A DNA stretch of 47,810 bases from Chromatiales bacterium (lineage in GTDB: Bacteria > Pseudomonadota > Gammaproteobacteria > JAHELT01), in NCBI GenBank assembly GCA_024644045.1, contig JAHELT010000003.1, positions 1-47,810 of the forward strand, given 5' to 3'. Under the pieces are notes generated by a model. That model was not told where the DNA came from. It ran no database searches and worked only from the letters and a program-made list of their open reading frames with translations. The position numbers were made by a program, and so were the translations under genes. This document shows positions 28,378-37,267 of this stretch, piece by piece; the first letter of the stretch is position 1, and each line of letters starts with the position of its first letter.

Positions 28378-28392
28378 TTAGATTTAGTCTAA
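28378..28392 (-). promoter_or_regulatory. Perfect inverted-repeat operator upstream of the rubrerythrin operon
   Basis: TTAGA-TTTAG-TCTAA, perfect 5+5 arms. It matches the repeat in the Fur-family promoter (ATAGA-TTTGT-TCTAA) at nine of ten arm bases and in the T-rich spacer. It overlaps the stop codon of the upstream ABC ATPase gene (TAA at 28384-28386). Confidence 0.6.
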
Positions 28393-29463
28393 ACTTACGC
28401 TCCCCGGTTTGTCAATCGCGCCCGGCGCCGGATCGGCGAACAGCACCAGGTGCTCGACGTCCAGGCGAATGCCGATCTCCTGGCCGACCTTGTGATCGTG
28501 GTGGCTGGGCGCCATGCACAGAATCCGGTCACCGCTCGGCAGCGCCAGCGTGTAGAGGAACTCGGCGCCGCGGAACGCCCGGTCGACGATTCTGGCGGTA
28601 GTGCGGGCCGCGTCGTCGTGAATCACGTCGTCGGGGCGGATGAGCACGTTGAACCGGTCCCCGTTCAAGTCGTTCACGATCTGTCCCGACAGCTCCCCCA
28701 GCTCGGTGAGGATCGAGTTGGTTCCGGCGCGGGTGGCCGGCAGCAGCGTGCCCTGGCCGATGAAATCGCCGACGAACAGATCTGCCGGCCGGTGATAGAG
28801 CTCGTAAGCGGAGCCCCACTGATGCAGCCGTCCGGCGTTCATCACCCCGATCGAGTCCGCCATCGCGAAGGCCTCGAACTGATCGTGGGTGACCAGCAGC
28901 GCGGTGATAGAGTCCTCGCGCAGCATGCTGCGCACCTCTTTCGCAAGCTGTTCGCGCAGTTCCGCGTCCTGGCTGCCGAACGGCTCGTCCAGCAGCAGCA
29001 GGTCCGGGCGCGGCGCCATCGCCCGGGTGAGCGCGACACGCTGCTGCTGTCCGCCGGACAGCTGATGGGGGTAGGTGTTACGGTAGGCTTGCATGTCCAC
29101 GAGGTCCAGCAACTGCGTCACCCGCGCGCGGGTTTCGCGCGCCGACATGCCTCGCAGCCCGAAAGCGACGTTGTCGGACACATCCAGATGCGGAAACAGG
29201 GCGTAGTCCTGAAACACCATTCCAACCCGGCGCTTTTCGGGGGCAACGCTCCACCCGGCGCCGCTGACCTCGCGATCGCGAATCAGGATGCGGCCGCGGT
29301 GCGGCAGCTCGAAGCCCGCTATGGCTCTCAGCACGGTGGTTTTGCCGCAACCGCTTGGCCCCAGCAGGCAGCCGATCTGCGCGCGTTCCAGTTGCAGGCT
29401 TACCTCGTCCACCGCGCGCAGCGCTGCGAACTCGATCACCAGCTGCTCAAGGGTCAATTGCAT
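28384..29463 (-). CDS. ABC transporter ATP-binding protein, Fe3+/FbpC type
   Basis: 359 residues. Nucleotide-binding domain: Walker A GPSGCGKTT, Q-loop VFQDYALFPH, signature LSGGQQQRVALTRA, Walker B LLLLDEPFGSQDA (Gln replaces the usual Leu of SALD) and H-loop VTHDQ. A C-terminal TOBE/MalK-like regulatory domain follows. The GDFIGQGTLLPA segment resembles FbpC/AfuC iron(III) importers. No permease or binding protein gene is adjacent, so it is an orphan ATPase whose partners lie elsewhere. Adjacent to the rubrerythrin operon and its Fur-like regulator, which fits an iron role. Substrate assignment is by resemblance only; thiamine or putrescine importers are close relatives. Confidence 0.8.
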   Translation of the reverse strand: MQLTLEQLVIEFAALRAVDEVSLQLERAQIGCLLGPSGCGKTTVLRAIAGFELPHRGRILIRDREVSGAGWSVAPEKRRVGMVFQDYALFPHLDVSDNVAFGLRGMSARETRARVTQLLDLVDMQAYRNTYPHQLSGGQQQRVALTRAMAPRPDLLLLDEPFGSQDAELREQLAKEVRSMLREDSITALLVTHDQFEAFAMADSIGVMNAGRLHQWGSAYELYHRPADLFVGDFIGQGTLLPATRAGTNSILTELGELSGQIVNDLNGDRFNVLIRPDDVIHDDAARTTARIVDRAFRGAEFLYTLALPSGDRILCMAPSHHDHKVGQEIGIRLDVEHLVLFADPAPGAIDKPGSVSLD

Positions 29464-29625
29464 TGGTCAGCGTTCTTCCCGGATCGGAACGGCGCTAAGG
29501 GTAACGGCATACTGCCCGCGGGCACAATTGCCGGCCGCTCGAGGCCAGCACTTACCGGGGCGCAAGGTGGCAGGGGCGTCGCGCCCGTGCCTGCGGCGCG
29601 GTTGCCGCGTAGCGGCCGCTTACTT

Positions 29626-32508
29626 ATGCTCACGCCGATGCGCGAACTCCCTCCCCAGGCCGCGGCCGTCGGCGAACAGCACTGGCACCGTCTGTGCGCG
29701 TCGCTCGACGCGGCTGGTTTGGCGCCGCTGGAGGGCGAGCTCGCCGATCAGGCGCGCTACGTATTCGCCTGCAGCGACTACGTGGCCCGAACCTGTCAGC
29801 GATGGCCAGAGCTGATCCACGAGATGAGCGGTTCGGGACACCTGCAGGCACCGCAGGACGTGGGCGCGTGCGCGCGTGAGCTGCGCGAGCTGCTGTCCGA
29901 TGTCGGACCGAACGAAGAGCGCATGATGGCGGTGCTGCGCCGCTTCCGGCATGCGCAGCTGCTGCGCATAGCCTGGCGCGACCTGTGCGCGGTGGCCGAC
30001 CTGACGGAAACGTTGAGCGATCTGAGCGCGCTCGCGGATGCGTGCCTAGATCAGGCGGTGGCGAAACTGTACGCATGGCACTGCGAACGCTGGGGCACGC
30101 CGCGCGACGCCGCCGGCACGCCGCAACAGCTTATCGTGCTGGGCATGGGCAAGCTCGGCGGCCGCGAGCTGAATTTTTCCTCCGACATCGATCTGATATT
30201 CGCGTTTCAGAGCAACGGTGAGACCGACGCCCCGAAGCCCCGCTCGAACATCGAGTTCTTCACCCGGGTGGGGCAGCGCCTGATCCGGGTGCTTACCGAG
30301 CCGACCGTGGACGGCTTCGTCTACCGCATCGATATGCGGCTGCGGCCGTTCGGCGACAGCGGCCCGCTGGTGGCGAGCGGCGAGGCGCTCGAGCACTACT
30401 ACCTGACGCAGGGCCGCGACTGGGAACGCTACGCGATGATCAAGGCGCGTATCGTGGCCGGCGACCGTGCGGCCGGCGAACAGCTGCTCGAGGAACTGCA
30501 GCCTTTCGTGTACCGCCGCTATCTGGACTATGCCGCGATCTCCTCGCTGCGCACCATGAAAGACGGCATCCGCAGGGAGCAGCGGAAGCGCGGTAAAAGA
30601 CACGACGTCAAGCTCGGGCGCGGGGGCATTCGTGAAATCGAGTTCATCGGCCAGGCGTTTCAGCTGGTTCGCGGCGGGCGCGAACCGCGGCTGCGGGTGC
30701 GCGGTATAGACCGGGCGCTGCAGCGGCTCGCGGAGAACGACCACCTGCCCGTCGAGGCGGTGGGCGAGTTGCGAGCCGCCTACAGGTTTCTGCGCCGCCT
30801 CGAGAATCGTTTGCAGATGCTCAACGACGAGCAGGTGCACACGTTACCGCTAGAGCAGTCCGCCCAGCAGCGCATTGCGGCGGCGATGGGTACGCGCGAC
30901 TGGCAGGAACTGCTGAACGAGTACCAGGCACACAGCGCCAGGGTAGCCAATCAGTTCGCGGCGACCTTCACTGCCGCAGAACAGCACGCGGCAGCCGGCG
31001 ACAAGGCGTCGAAGTGGGCGGTCGTGTGGCAGGGCGAGCTGGAAGAGGAGGTCGAATCGAAATTGCGCGACCTCGGCTTCCAGGACCCGCGCGCGGTACG
31101 CGATCGCCTGCTGGCGCTGCGCAAGAGCTTCAATTACAAGTCGTTGAGTCAGACCGCGCGCGAGCGTTTCGACAAATTGATGCCGAGCGTGCTGCGCGTC
31201 TGCACCACTGCGGCCAATCCGGACGATACCCTGTATCGCAGCATCGCCCTGCTGCAGCAGATCGCGGGGCGCAGCGTCTACCTGGTGCTGCTGCACGAGC
31301 ATCCGCTCGCCCTGGATCAGCTGACCAAGCTGTTTTCGGCGAGCGCCTGGATTGCGCAGTTCGTGAGCCAGCACCCGATCCTGCTGGACGAGCTTCTCGA
31401 TCCGCGCAGTCTGTACCAGCTGCCGGATCGGGCGGCGCTGAGCGAGGACCTGGCGAACCTCACTCAACAGCTGGACCCGGCCGATCAGGAGACGTACCTA
31501 GACCACGTGCGGCATTTCAAGCACTCCAACGTGCTGCGCGTGGCCGCCGTCGACCTCACCAGCAACCTCGACGCCGGTGCCGTGAGCGACCGGCTCACCT
31601 GCCTTGCCGAGGTGCTATTGCAAAGCGTTTACGAAACGGTCTGGCAGGAGCTCGCGCAGCGTCACGGCCGTCCCTGCTGTGAAGTAGGGGGCGAACGCCG
31701 CAACCCCCAGCTGGCCATCATCGCCTACGGTAAACTCGGCGGCATGGAGCTGGGCTACGGCTCGGATCTCGATCTGGTGTTTCTGCACGACAGCGAGGGC
31801 GAACGGCAGCTCACGGACGGCGCTCAGCCGGTCGACAACGGCACCTTCTTTACCCGGCTTGGCCAGAAACTGATTCACTATCTGGCCACCCGCACGGCGG
31901 CTGGCGTGCTGTACGAAATCGACACGCGCCTGCGGCCCAACGGCAACTCCGGTCTGCTGGTCAGCTCGCTGGAAGCGTTCGAGAAATACCAGCGTGAAGA
32001 TGCCTGGACCTGGGAGCATCAGGCGCTGGTGCGGGCGCGCCCGGTGGTGGCGAGCACCCGGCTCGCGGCGCGCTTCGCAGCGATTCGCGAGAGCGTCCTG
32101 TCGCAGCCGCGTGACATCGAGCCGCTGCGCCGGGACATTACCGAGATGCGTGACAAGATGCGCGCGGAGCACAACGATTCGGCGCCCGGCGACGTGTTCA
32201 AACACGCCGCCGGCGGTATCACGGACATAGAATTTATGGTCCAATACATGGTGTTGGCCGCGGCGTCCGACCATCCCCGATTGTTGGCATACACCGATAA
32301 CCAGCGTCTGCTCGAGACGCTGCATGCCCTGGGTCTGCTCGCGGGTGAGGATGCGCGCATGCTGGGCGAAGCCTATCCGTTGCTGCGGGCCTGCGCACAC
32401 CGTGCCGCGCTGGGCGAAGCGCCGGACGCCGACACCCTGCAGCGTGCCGGGCAGACACAGGAAGCGGTGGTGGCGTTGTGGCGGCGCACGCTGCAGTTAC
32501 CGGGTTAG
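29626..32508 (+). CDS. glnE: Bifunctional glutamine synthetase adenylyltransferase/deadenylase
   Basis: Controls glutamine synthetase by adding and removing AMP in response to PII and glutamine. 960 residues (E. coli 946). Two nucleotidyltransferase halves: the deadenylase at LGMGKLGGRELNFSSDIDLIF and the adenylylase at IAYGKLGGMELGYGSDLDLVF, each with its Asp pair, followed by MRLRPFGDSG / TRLRPNGNSG. The central KLGRGGIREIEFIGQAFQL and C-terminal HAAGGITDIEFMVQY helical segments are also typical. The start is ATG 29626 (alternative 29638); the long open frame upstream back to 28450 is antisense to the ABC ATPase gene and not coding. Confidence 0.97.
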   Translation: MLTPMRELPPQAAAVGEQHWHRLCASLDAAGLAPLEGELADQARYVFACSDYVARTCQRWPELIHEMSGSGHLQAPQDVGACARELRELLSDVGPNEERMMAVLRRFRHAQLLRIAWRDLCAVADLTETLSDLSALADACLDQAVAKLYAWHCERWGTPRDAAGTPQQLIVLGMGKLGGRELNFSSDIDLIFAFQSNGETDAPKPRSNIEFFTRVGQRLIRVLTEPTVDGFVYRIDMRLRPFGDSGPLVASGEALEHYYLTQGRDWERYAMIKARIVAGDRAAGEQLLEELQPFVYRRYLDYAAISSLRTMKDGIRREQRKRGKRHDVKLGRGGIREIEFIGQAFQLVRGGREPRLRVRGIDRALQRLAENDHLPVEAVGELRAAYRFLRRLENRLQMLNDEQVHTLPLEQSAQQRIAAAMGTRDWQELLNEYQAHSARVANQFAATFTAAEQHAAAGDKASKWAVVWQGELEEEVESKLRDLGFQDPRAVRDRLLALRKSFNYKSLSQTARERFDKLMPSVLRVCTTAANPDDTLYRSIALLQQIAGRSVYLVLLHEHPLALDQLTKLFSASAWIAQFVSQHPILLDELLDPRSLYQLPDRAALSEDLANLTQQLDPADQETYLDHVRHFKHSNVLRVAAVDLTSNLDAGAVSDRLTCLAEVLLQSVYETVWQELAQRHGRPCCEVGGERRNPQLAIIAYGKLGGMELGYGSDLDLVFLHDSEGERQLTDGAQPVDNGTFFTRLGQKLIHYLATRTAAGVLYEIDTRLRPNGNSGLLVSSLEAFEKYQREDAWTWEHQALVRARPVVASTRLAARFAAIRESVLSQPRDIEPLRRDITEMRDKMRAEHNDSAPGDVFKHAAGGITDIEFMVQYMVLAAASDHPRLLAYTDNQRLLETLHALGLLAGEDARMLGEAYPLLRACAHRAALGEAPDADTLQRAGQTQEAVVALWRRTLQLPG

Positions 32509-32526
32509 TACGAGGAGAGATCATCG

Positions 32527-33450
32527 ATGTCCATGGCCGACCGTGACGGCTGGATCTGGTTCGACGGCGAACTGGTGCCGTGGCGCGAAGCGCAGGTGCA
32601 TGTGCTGACCCATACGCTGCACTACGGCATGGGGGTGTTCGAAGGCGTGCGTGCTTACGAGACCGAACGCGGCACGGCGATCTTTCGGCTCGCCGATCAC
32701 ACCCGGCGGCTGTTCGACTCGGCAAAGATCATCGGCATGCAGATCCCCTTCGATCCGGCAACCCTGAACGAGGTCCAGGTTCAGGTGGTCAGGAAAAACG
32801 CTCTGCACAGCGCCTACATCCGGCCGATGTGTTTTTACGGAGCGGAGGGCATGGGGCTGCGCGCAGACAATCTTGCGGTGCATTGCATCGTTGCCGCCTG
32901 GGGATGGGGTGCTTACCTGGGCGCGGACAACATGCAGCGCGGCATTCGTATCAAGACCTCGTCGTACACGCGCCACCACGTCAACATCGCCATGTGCAAG
33001 GCCAAGGTCAACGGCCAGTACACGAACTCCACGCTGGCGCTGCAGGAGGCGCTGACCGACGGTTACGACGAGGCCCTGCTGCTGGACACCGAAGGTTATG
33101 TGGCCGAGGGCAGCGGGGAGAATTTCTTCATCGTACGCGACCGGGTCATCTACACACCCGACCTGACCTCGGCGCTCAATGGCATCACCCGCAACACGGT
33201 TTTCACGCTTGCCCGGGAAGCAGGGCTGGCGCTGGTGGAGAAGCGGATTACGCGCGACGAGGTGTATATAGCGGACGAAGCGTTTTTTACCGGCACCGCT
33301 GCGGAGGTGACGCCGATTCGCGAAGTTGACAATCGCCAGATCGGGGCCGGCGGTCGGGGGCCGGTAACCGAGGCGCTGCAAAGCGAATACTTCAAGCTGG
33401 TCCAGGGCCGCCGCGAGGCGCCGGAGGGCTGGTTGACTTACGTGGAGTGA
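32527..33450 (+). CDS. ilvE: Branched-chain-amino-acid aminotransferase
   Basis: Class IV PLP aminotransferase, last step of leucine, isoleucine and valine synthesis. 307 residues. THTLHYGMGVFEGVRAY start motif, YIRPMCFYG, the PLP-binding lysine K160 in CKAKVNGQYTNS, EGYVAEGSGENFF, GITRNTV and FFTGTAAEVTPIREVDNR. A GAGGAGAG ribosome site precedes it; a second ATG two codons later is possible. It follows glnE by 18 bases, a common order in gammaproteobacteria. Confidence 0.97.
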   Translation: MSMADRDGWIWFDGELVPWREAQVHVLTHTLHYGMGVFEGVRAYETERGTAIFRLADHTRRLFDSAKIIGMQIPFDPATLNEVQVQVVRKNALHSAYIRPMCFYGAEGMGLRADNLAVHCIVAAWGWGAYLGADNMQRGIRIKTSSYTRHHVNIAMCKAKVNGQYTNSTLALQEALTDGYDEALLLDTEGYVAEGSGENFFIVRDRVIYTPDLTSALNGITRNTVFTLAREAGLALVEKRITRDEVYIADEAFFTGTAAEVTPIREVDNRQIGAGGRGPVTEALQSEYFKLVQGRREAPEGWLTYVE

Positions 33451-33458
33451 GGACCGCC

Positions 33459-33674
33459 ATGCCGCATGCCGATAAAACCGCGGGACGCGACGACTATCAG
33501 ACGCCGAACGCCAGGACCGTCTACGAGGTGACCGCGGACGCTTTACCGCTGCACTGTCCGACGCCGGAGACCAGTCTGTGGAATTCGCACCCGCGCGTTT
33601 ACATACCGTTGCAGGAGACCGGCGAGTACCGGTGTCCCTACTGCGGCGCCGTCTATCGGCTGGTGGACAAGTAG
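33459..33674 (+). CDS. CHCC zinc-finger domain protein
   Basis: 71-residue protein of the zf-CHCC family (related to the NDUFS6 subunit zinc domain of complex I). Putative ligands C33, H44, C59 and C62 in HCPTP, SHPRVY and RCPYCGAVYRL. ATG at 33459; a GTG 12 bases earlier overlaps the ilvE stop. It follows ilvE closely, as in other gammaproteobacteria where this small gene is found between ilvE and LPS genes. Function is not established. Confidence 0.88.
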   Translation: MPHADKTAGRDDYQTPNARTVYEVTADALPLHCPTPETSLWNSHPRVYIPLQETGEYRCPYCGAVYRLVDK

Positions 33675-33750
33675 CACGACCGCCTCGCGGCCGTCCTGCG
33701 CGCCGGGCGGGTGAAGCGTATCCGGCTGCGCGAATCGCCGGGGGGAGGGC

Positions 33751-34548
33751 TTGATTTCCAGCCATGCCGGAGTCGGTGGCCAACACAACGCGGAATCGCA
33801 ACGCGTGCGTGAGGCCGTACACAGGGAAGGCAGGAACACCTACCTCTACGACGCCGATCTGATCGACAGCCGGCAGGTGTTCACCCTGTTTGTCGAGGCC
33901 TCGCCCGCCAACGTGCAGCAGACCGCCGGCGGCCGCGGTCAGATTCACGTGGTGTGCCATGCGGGCCAGGACTATGTGCTTCGCCACTATCGCCGTGGCG
34001 GTCTGTTCGCGCGGATCACGGCCGACCGTTACGTGTGGACCGGCTTGCGATTCAGCCGCCCGTGGCGCGAGTGGCGGTTACTGGCGCAGCTGCACGCGCA
34101 CGGACTGCCGGTGCCGCGACCGCTCGCCGCCAAGCTGACGCGCCGCGCGGCGATCTACCGCGCCGATCTGGCCACCCTGCGCCTGCCCGCCGAGGGCTCG
34201 CTCGCCGAGCACCTGCTGCGCGCGCCGCTGAGCGAAACGGCCTGGCGCAAACTCGGTGAAGTGATCTGGATGTTCCACGCGCTGGGTGTCTGTCACGCTG
34301 ACCTGAACGCCCACAACGTGTTGCTGGCCGATGCCGGCGCACAGTTCTGGCTGATCGATTTCGACAAAGCGACGCTGCGCGCGCCGGCGCAGTCGTGGCA
34401 GAGCGAAAACGTGCAGCGGCTCAAGCGTTCGCTGGACAAGCTGCAGGGTGCGAACCCGCGTGCACACTTCGAACAGCACGGGTGGCACTGCCTGTTCGGC
34501 GCCTACTCGAAAGCGTCCAACACCCCGGTGTCCGCCCACAGCTGCTGA
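33751..34548 (+). CDS. kdkA: 3-deoxy-D-manno-octulosonic acid (Kdo) kinase
   Basis: Phosphorylates Kdo on the lipid A inner core. 265 residues from a TTG start at 33751; other starts downstream (GTG 33805) are possible because the first 25 residues are unconserved. Protein-kinase-like fold: GQDYVLRHYRRGGLFARI (with a lysine/arginine near the P-loop), DRYVWTG, the catalytic loop VCHADLNAHNVLL and the metal motif LIDFDKA. The 3' end overlaps the convergent waaA by 46 bases. Being next to the Kdo transferase waaA and lpxL fits inner-core LPS assembly. Confidence 0.9.
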   Translation: MISSHAGVGGQHNAESQRVREAVHREGRNTYLYDADLIDSRQVFTLFVEASPANVQQTAGGRGQIHVVCHAGQDYVLRHYRRGGLFARITADRYVWTGLRFSRPWREWRLLAQLHAHGLPVPRPLAAKLTRRAAIYRADLATLRLPAEGSLAEHLLRAPLSETAWRKLGEVIWMFHALGVCHADLNAHNVLLADAGAQFWLIDFDKATLRAPAQSWQSENVQRLKRSLDKLQGANPRAHFEQHGWHCLFGAYSKASNTPVSAHSC

Positions 34549-35750
34549 AGCCGTCGAAGGTAGCGCTCGAGCACGTGCGCTTCTGCGTGCATGGTTTCCA
34601 GCAAGGCGGCGCGCAGTGCATCGCGCCGTTCCTGGTCCGCGCACAGGGCTGCCACTGTCGCCTGTAGCGCCTCTGCGCCGTCTACCTGCAGCAGCGCGCC
34701 GGCGGTCAGCAGCCGGTGTGTCTCGTCGGCGAAATTGTCCATGTGCGGTCCGACCACCACCGGGCAGCCGTAACGCGCCGCTTCGAGCAGGTTCTGCCCG
34801 CCGCGCGGCGCGAACGAGCCGCCCATGACGGCCAGGTGCGCGTGCGCGAACCAGGTACCGAGCTCACCGAGCGTGTCAGCGATGTACACCTGGGTCGCTG
34901 CCGTCACGTTTTCCTGCCTCGACCTCAAAGCCACCTCTGCCCCCAGCCGGCGCAGTGTGTCCGCCAGCGCTTTGCCGCGATCCGGGTAGCGCGGGGCGAT
35001 CACCAGTAAAGGCAGCCCGCCGCCAGCGAGCTGGATGCGCGCGCACAGCTCCTCCTCGGGCGCATGCGTCGAGGCGGCCAGCCAGTAGGGCCGCGCGATG
35101 AACGGCGGCGGTGCGTGGCTGCGCGCCGGATCGGCTGCGAACTTGAGATTGCCGAGCGCCTGGACGCTGCCGGGCCGCGCCCCTAGGTCCAGGAACCGTC
35201 GGGCGTCGGTATCGTTGCGTGCCAGCACCGCGGTCACCCGCTGCAGAGCATCGCGTTGTGCGCGGCGCGACCACAGCGGTGCCCCCAGACTGCGTTGCGA
35301 CAAGCGCCCGTTGATGATGACGATGCCAACGCCGGCCGCGCCGCAGCGGGCGAACAGATGCGGCCACAGCTCGGTTTCCAGCACCAGCCCCGTGAGCGGG
35401 CGCACCCGGGTCACGAATGCGCGGGTCGCGAATTGCCAGTCGATAGGCAGGTAGCAATGGCCGACGCTCTGCGCCAGGCGTTGCCTGAGCGCCAGGGCGC
35501 CGGTGGGCGTGTTCGTGGTAACCAGGATCGGCAGCGAGGGATAACGCGCCTGCACCGCCTCGAGCAGCGGCGCCGCTGCGTGCACTTCGCCGACGGAGGC
35601 GCAATGTGTCCACAAAGGGCGCCGCGCGGCGCGCGGCAGGTTCAGCCCGAGCCGCTGTTTGAAGTAACGCCAGCCGCCGTCGCGCAAGCTGCGCCGGACC
35701 GTGTAGTACAGCACATACGGGGCCAGCAGCAGCAGCGCCAGTCGGTACAT
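34503..35750 (-). CDS. waaA: 3-deoxy-D-manno-octulosonic acid transferase (Kdo transferase)
   Basis: Inner-membrane glycosyltransferase (GT30) adding Kdo to lipid IVA. 415 residues, near the E. coli 425. N-terminal MYRLALLLLAPYVLYYTVRR anchor, WTHCASVGEVHAAAPLLEAV (with the catalytic glutamate), VTTNTPTG, LETELWPH, the C-terminal donor-binding part with APRYPDRG, and MGGSFAPRGGQNLLEAA. ATG at 35750, 4 bases after the lpxL stop. In-frame upstream codons overlap lpxL and are not coding. With kdkA present, a single Kdo phosphorylated by KdkA is possible; whether this WaaA adds one or two Kdo cannot be told. Confidence 0.95.
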   Translation of the reverse strand: MYRLALLLLAPYVLYYTVRRSLRDGGWRYFKQRLGLNLPRAARRPLWTHCASVGEVHAAAPLLEAVQARYPSLPILVTTNTPTGALALRQRLAQSVGHCYLPIDWQFATRAFVTRVRPLTGLVLETELWPHLFARCGAAGVGIVIINGRLSQRSLGAPLWSRRAQRDALQRVTAVLARNDTDARRFLDLGARPGSVQALGNLKFAADPARSHAPPPFIARPYWLAASTHAPEEELCARIQLAGGGLPLLVIAPRYPDRGKALADTLRRLGAEVALRSRQENVTAATQVYIADTLGELGTWFAHAHLAVMGGSFAPRGGQNLLEAARYGCPVVVGPHMDNFADETHRLLTAGALLQVDGAEALQATVAALCADQERRDALRAALLETMHAEAHVLERYLRRLQQLWADTGVLDAFE

Positions 35751-35754
35751 GTGC

Positions 35755-36672
35755 TCAATAGACGCGTGGCGCGCCGGGCGGGCGCGTCTTGAAACGCTGG
35801 TGAACCCACAGGTACTGGCCCGGGGCCCGTGATATCTGCTGCGCCAGGATATCGCTGACCCGGCGTGCGTCGGCGTGGTCGTCCCCGGACGGAAACGCCT
35901 CCAGGGGGGGTTCCAGAACCAGCCGGAACCCGGCGTCGTGCGGCTCGCGGTAGGGGTAGAAGGGAATGACCTTGGCGCCGGACAACCGTGCCAGCTTGGC
36001 GGTGGCCAGCAGCGTTGCGGTCGGTACGCCCATGAAGTCGACGAACACCGACCCGCGCTGTCCAAAATCCTGATCGGGGGCGTACCAGGTAGGGAGATTC
36101 TCCGCCAGTCCGCGCAGGGTGGCGCGCAGCTGGGTTCGCGGAATCACCCGCGCGCAGAATCCCAGGCGCGACTCCAGGGCGACCGCGTCGAACAGCTTGT
36201 TGCGGAGCTTGCGGTACATCGCCTGTAGCGGCGCATGCAGGGACAGCAGCCGTCCGCCCATCTCGAGCGATGTGCTGTGACCGGTCAGCAGGATCACGCC
36301 CTTGCCCTCCTTGAGCGCGTCCTGCAGGTAGTGCAGCCCCTCTATGCGGCACCGGCGGCGCAGCTGCTCCGGGTTGCCCCACCAGGCCAGCGCCGTCTCG
36401 AACGCGCCGATTCCGGTGTGGCGGAACGTCTCCTTGACCAGCGCTTTGCGCTGCGCCGCGCTCAGGTGCGGAAAGCACAGCGCGATATTCACGTTTGCGA
36501 CGTGACGCCGCTTGCGGTGCAGGTAGTAGAACGCGCTGCCGAGCGCCCGGCCGAGGCGGCACTGCCAGGTGTAGGGCATGCCTGCCACCACGCGCAGCGT
36601 GGCCAGCGCCAGCCAGGTTGGCCAGTATCGGGGCGCGAGAAACGCGCCGGGCTTGAAACGCGGGTGCGCCAC
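35755..36672 (-). CDS. lpxL: Lipid A biosynthesis acyltransferase (LpxL/HtrB family)
   Basis: Adds a secondary acyl chain to Kdo-lipid A. 305 residues. An N-terminal membrane segment (WPTWLALATLRVVAGMPY) is followed by the catalytic H-x4-E motif GHSTSLEMGG, FYYLHRKRRHVANVNIALCFP, APDQDFGQRGSVFVDFMGVP and GQYLWVHQRFKTRPPG. The PDQDxG and HxRFK features are typical of LpxL/LpxM/LpxP; LpxL is the most likely but not provable. Spaced 9 bases from the isochorismatase-fold gene and 4 bases from waaA, so it is in an envelope operon. Confidence 0.9.
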   Translation of the reverse strand: MAHPRFKPGAFLAPRYWPTWLALATLRVVAGMPYTWQCRLGRALGSAFYYLHRKRRHVANVNIALCFPHLSAAQRKALVKETFRHTGIGAFETALAWWGNPEQLRRRCRIEGLHYLQDALKEGKGVILLTGHSTSLEMGGRLLSLHAPLQAMYRKLRNKLFDAVALESRLGFCARVIPRTQLRATLRGLAENLPTWYAPDQDFGQRGSVFVDFMGVPTATLLATAKLARLSGAKVIPFYPYREPHDAGFRLVLEPPLEAFPSGDDHADARRVSDILAQQISRAPGQYLWVHQRFKTRPPGAPRVY

Positions 36673-36681
36673 GCCGGTGGT

Positions 36682-37257
36682 TCAGGATTCCTGCAGAATG
36701 GACAGCACTTGTTGGCGTACCGCGTGGTCGCTATCGGCGAGCCATTCGTACAGCAGCGATTCACAGTTCGTCACCGCCACGCGATCGGCGCGCAGGCGGT
36801 GCAGCGCGTTGCGGGTCAGCGCGGCATCGTGGCTGCAGACAGCGTCTTCCGGAACGAACACACGGTAGTCGCAGGCGGCCATTGCCACGGCGGTTTGCAG
36901 CACACCGACATGGGTCTGCAGGCCGCAGATCACGATCTGCCGGCGCGCGGCGATCTCGACCGCGTTTGCAAACGGGTCGTCGGCCCATGCACAGTAAGTG
37001 GTTTTCTGCACCGCAAACGCACTTTCGGGAAGCGCGCTTGCGATGCGCGCATCGATGGCCCCGAGCGGCGGGTCGGTGTGCTCGGTGTAGATGACCGGCA
37101 GCGCCAGCGTCTGCGCAGCGCGCAGCGTCATGGCGATCGCGTGACAGACACTGTCTGCGTCGGCCGGCGGCACCGCCGCGGTGGCGCGGGTCTGGACATC
37201 CAGGACGACCAGTGTGCAATCCGGAGCGCGCGCCAGCGCCGGGGCGGTCTGCGTCAT
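36682..37257 (-). CDS. Isochorismatase-fold hydrolase with Gly at the usual nucleophile position
   Basis: 191 residues, isochorismatase/nicotinamidase superfamily. The catalytic aspartate D20 (VVLDVQ) and lysine K85 (VQKTTYCAW) are present, but the third catalytic residue, normally the cysteine in HVCVLQT, is G118 (HVGVLQTAVA). The same change occurs in true isochorismatases such as EntB, which do not need the cysteine, so the protein may hydrolyse a vinyl ether rather than an amide, or may have lost activity. It sits between tolC and lpxL with 10- and 9-base gaps. Substrate is unknown. Confidence 0.85.
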   Translation of the reverse strand: MTQTAPALARAPDCTLVVLDVQTRATAAVPPADADSVCHAIAMTLRAAQTLALPVIYTEHTDPPLGAIDARIASALPESAFAVQKTTYCAWADDPFANAVEIAARRQIVICGLQTHVGVLQTAVAMAACDYRVFVPEDAVCSHDAALTRNALHRLRADRVAVTNCESLLYEWLADSDHAVRQQVLSILQES

Positions 37258-37267
37258 ATCGCTATGC

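Noticed and set aside
28450-29625. N-terminal extension of the glnE frame by about 390 codons
   Set aside because: Lies antisense to the ABC ATPase gene; GlnE homology begins near 29626.
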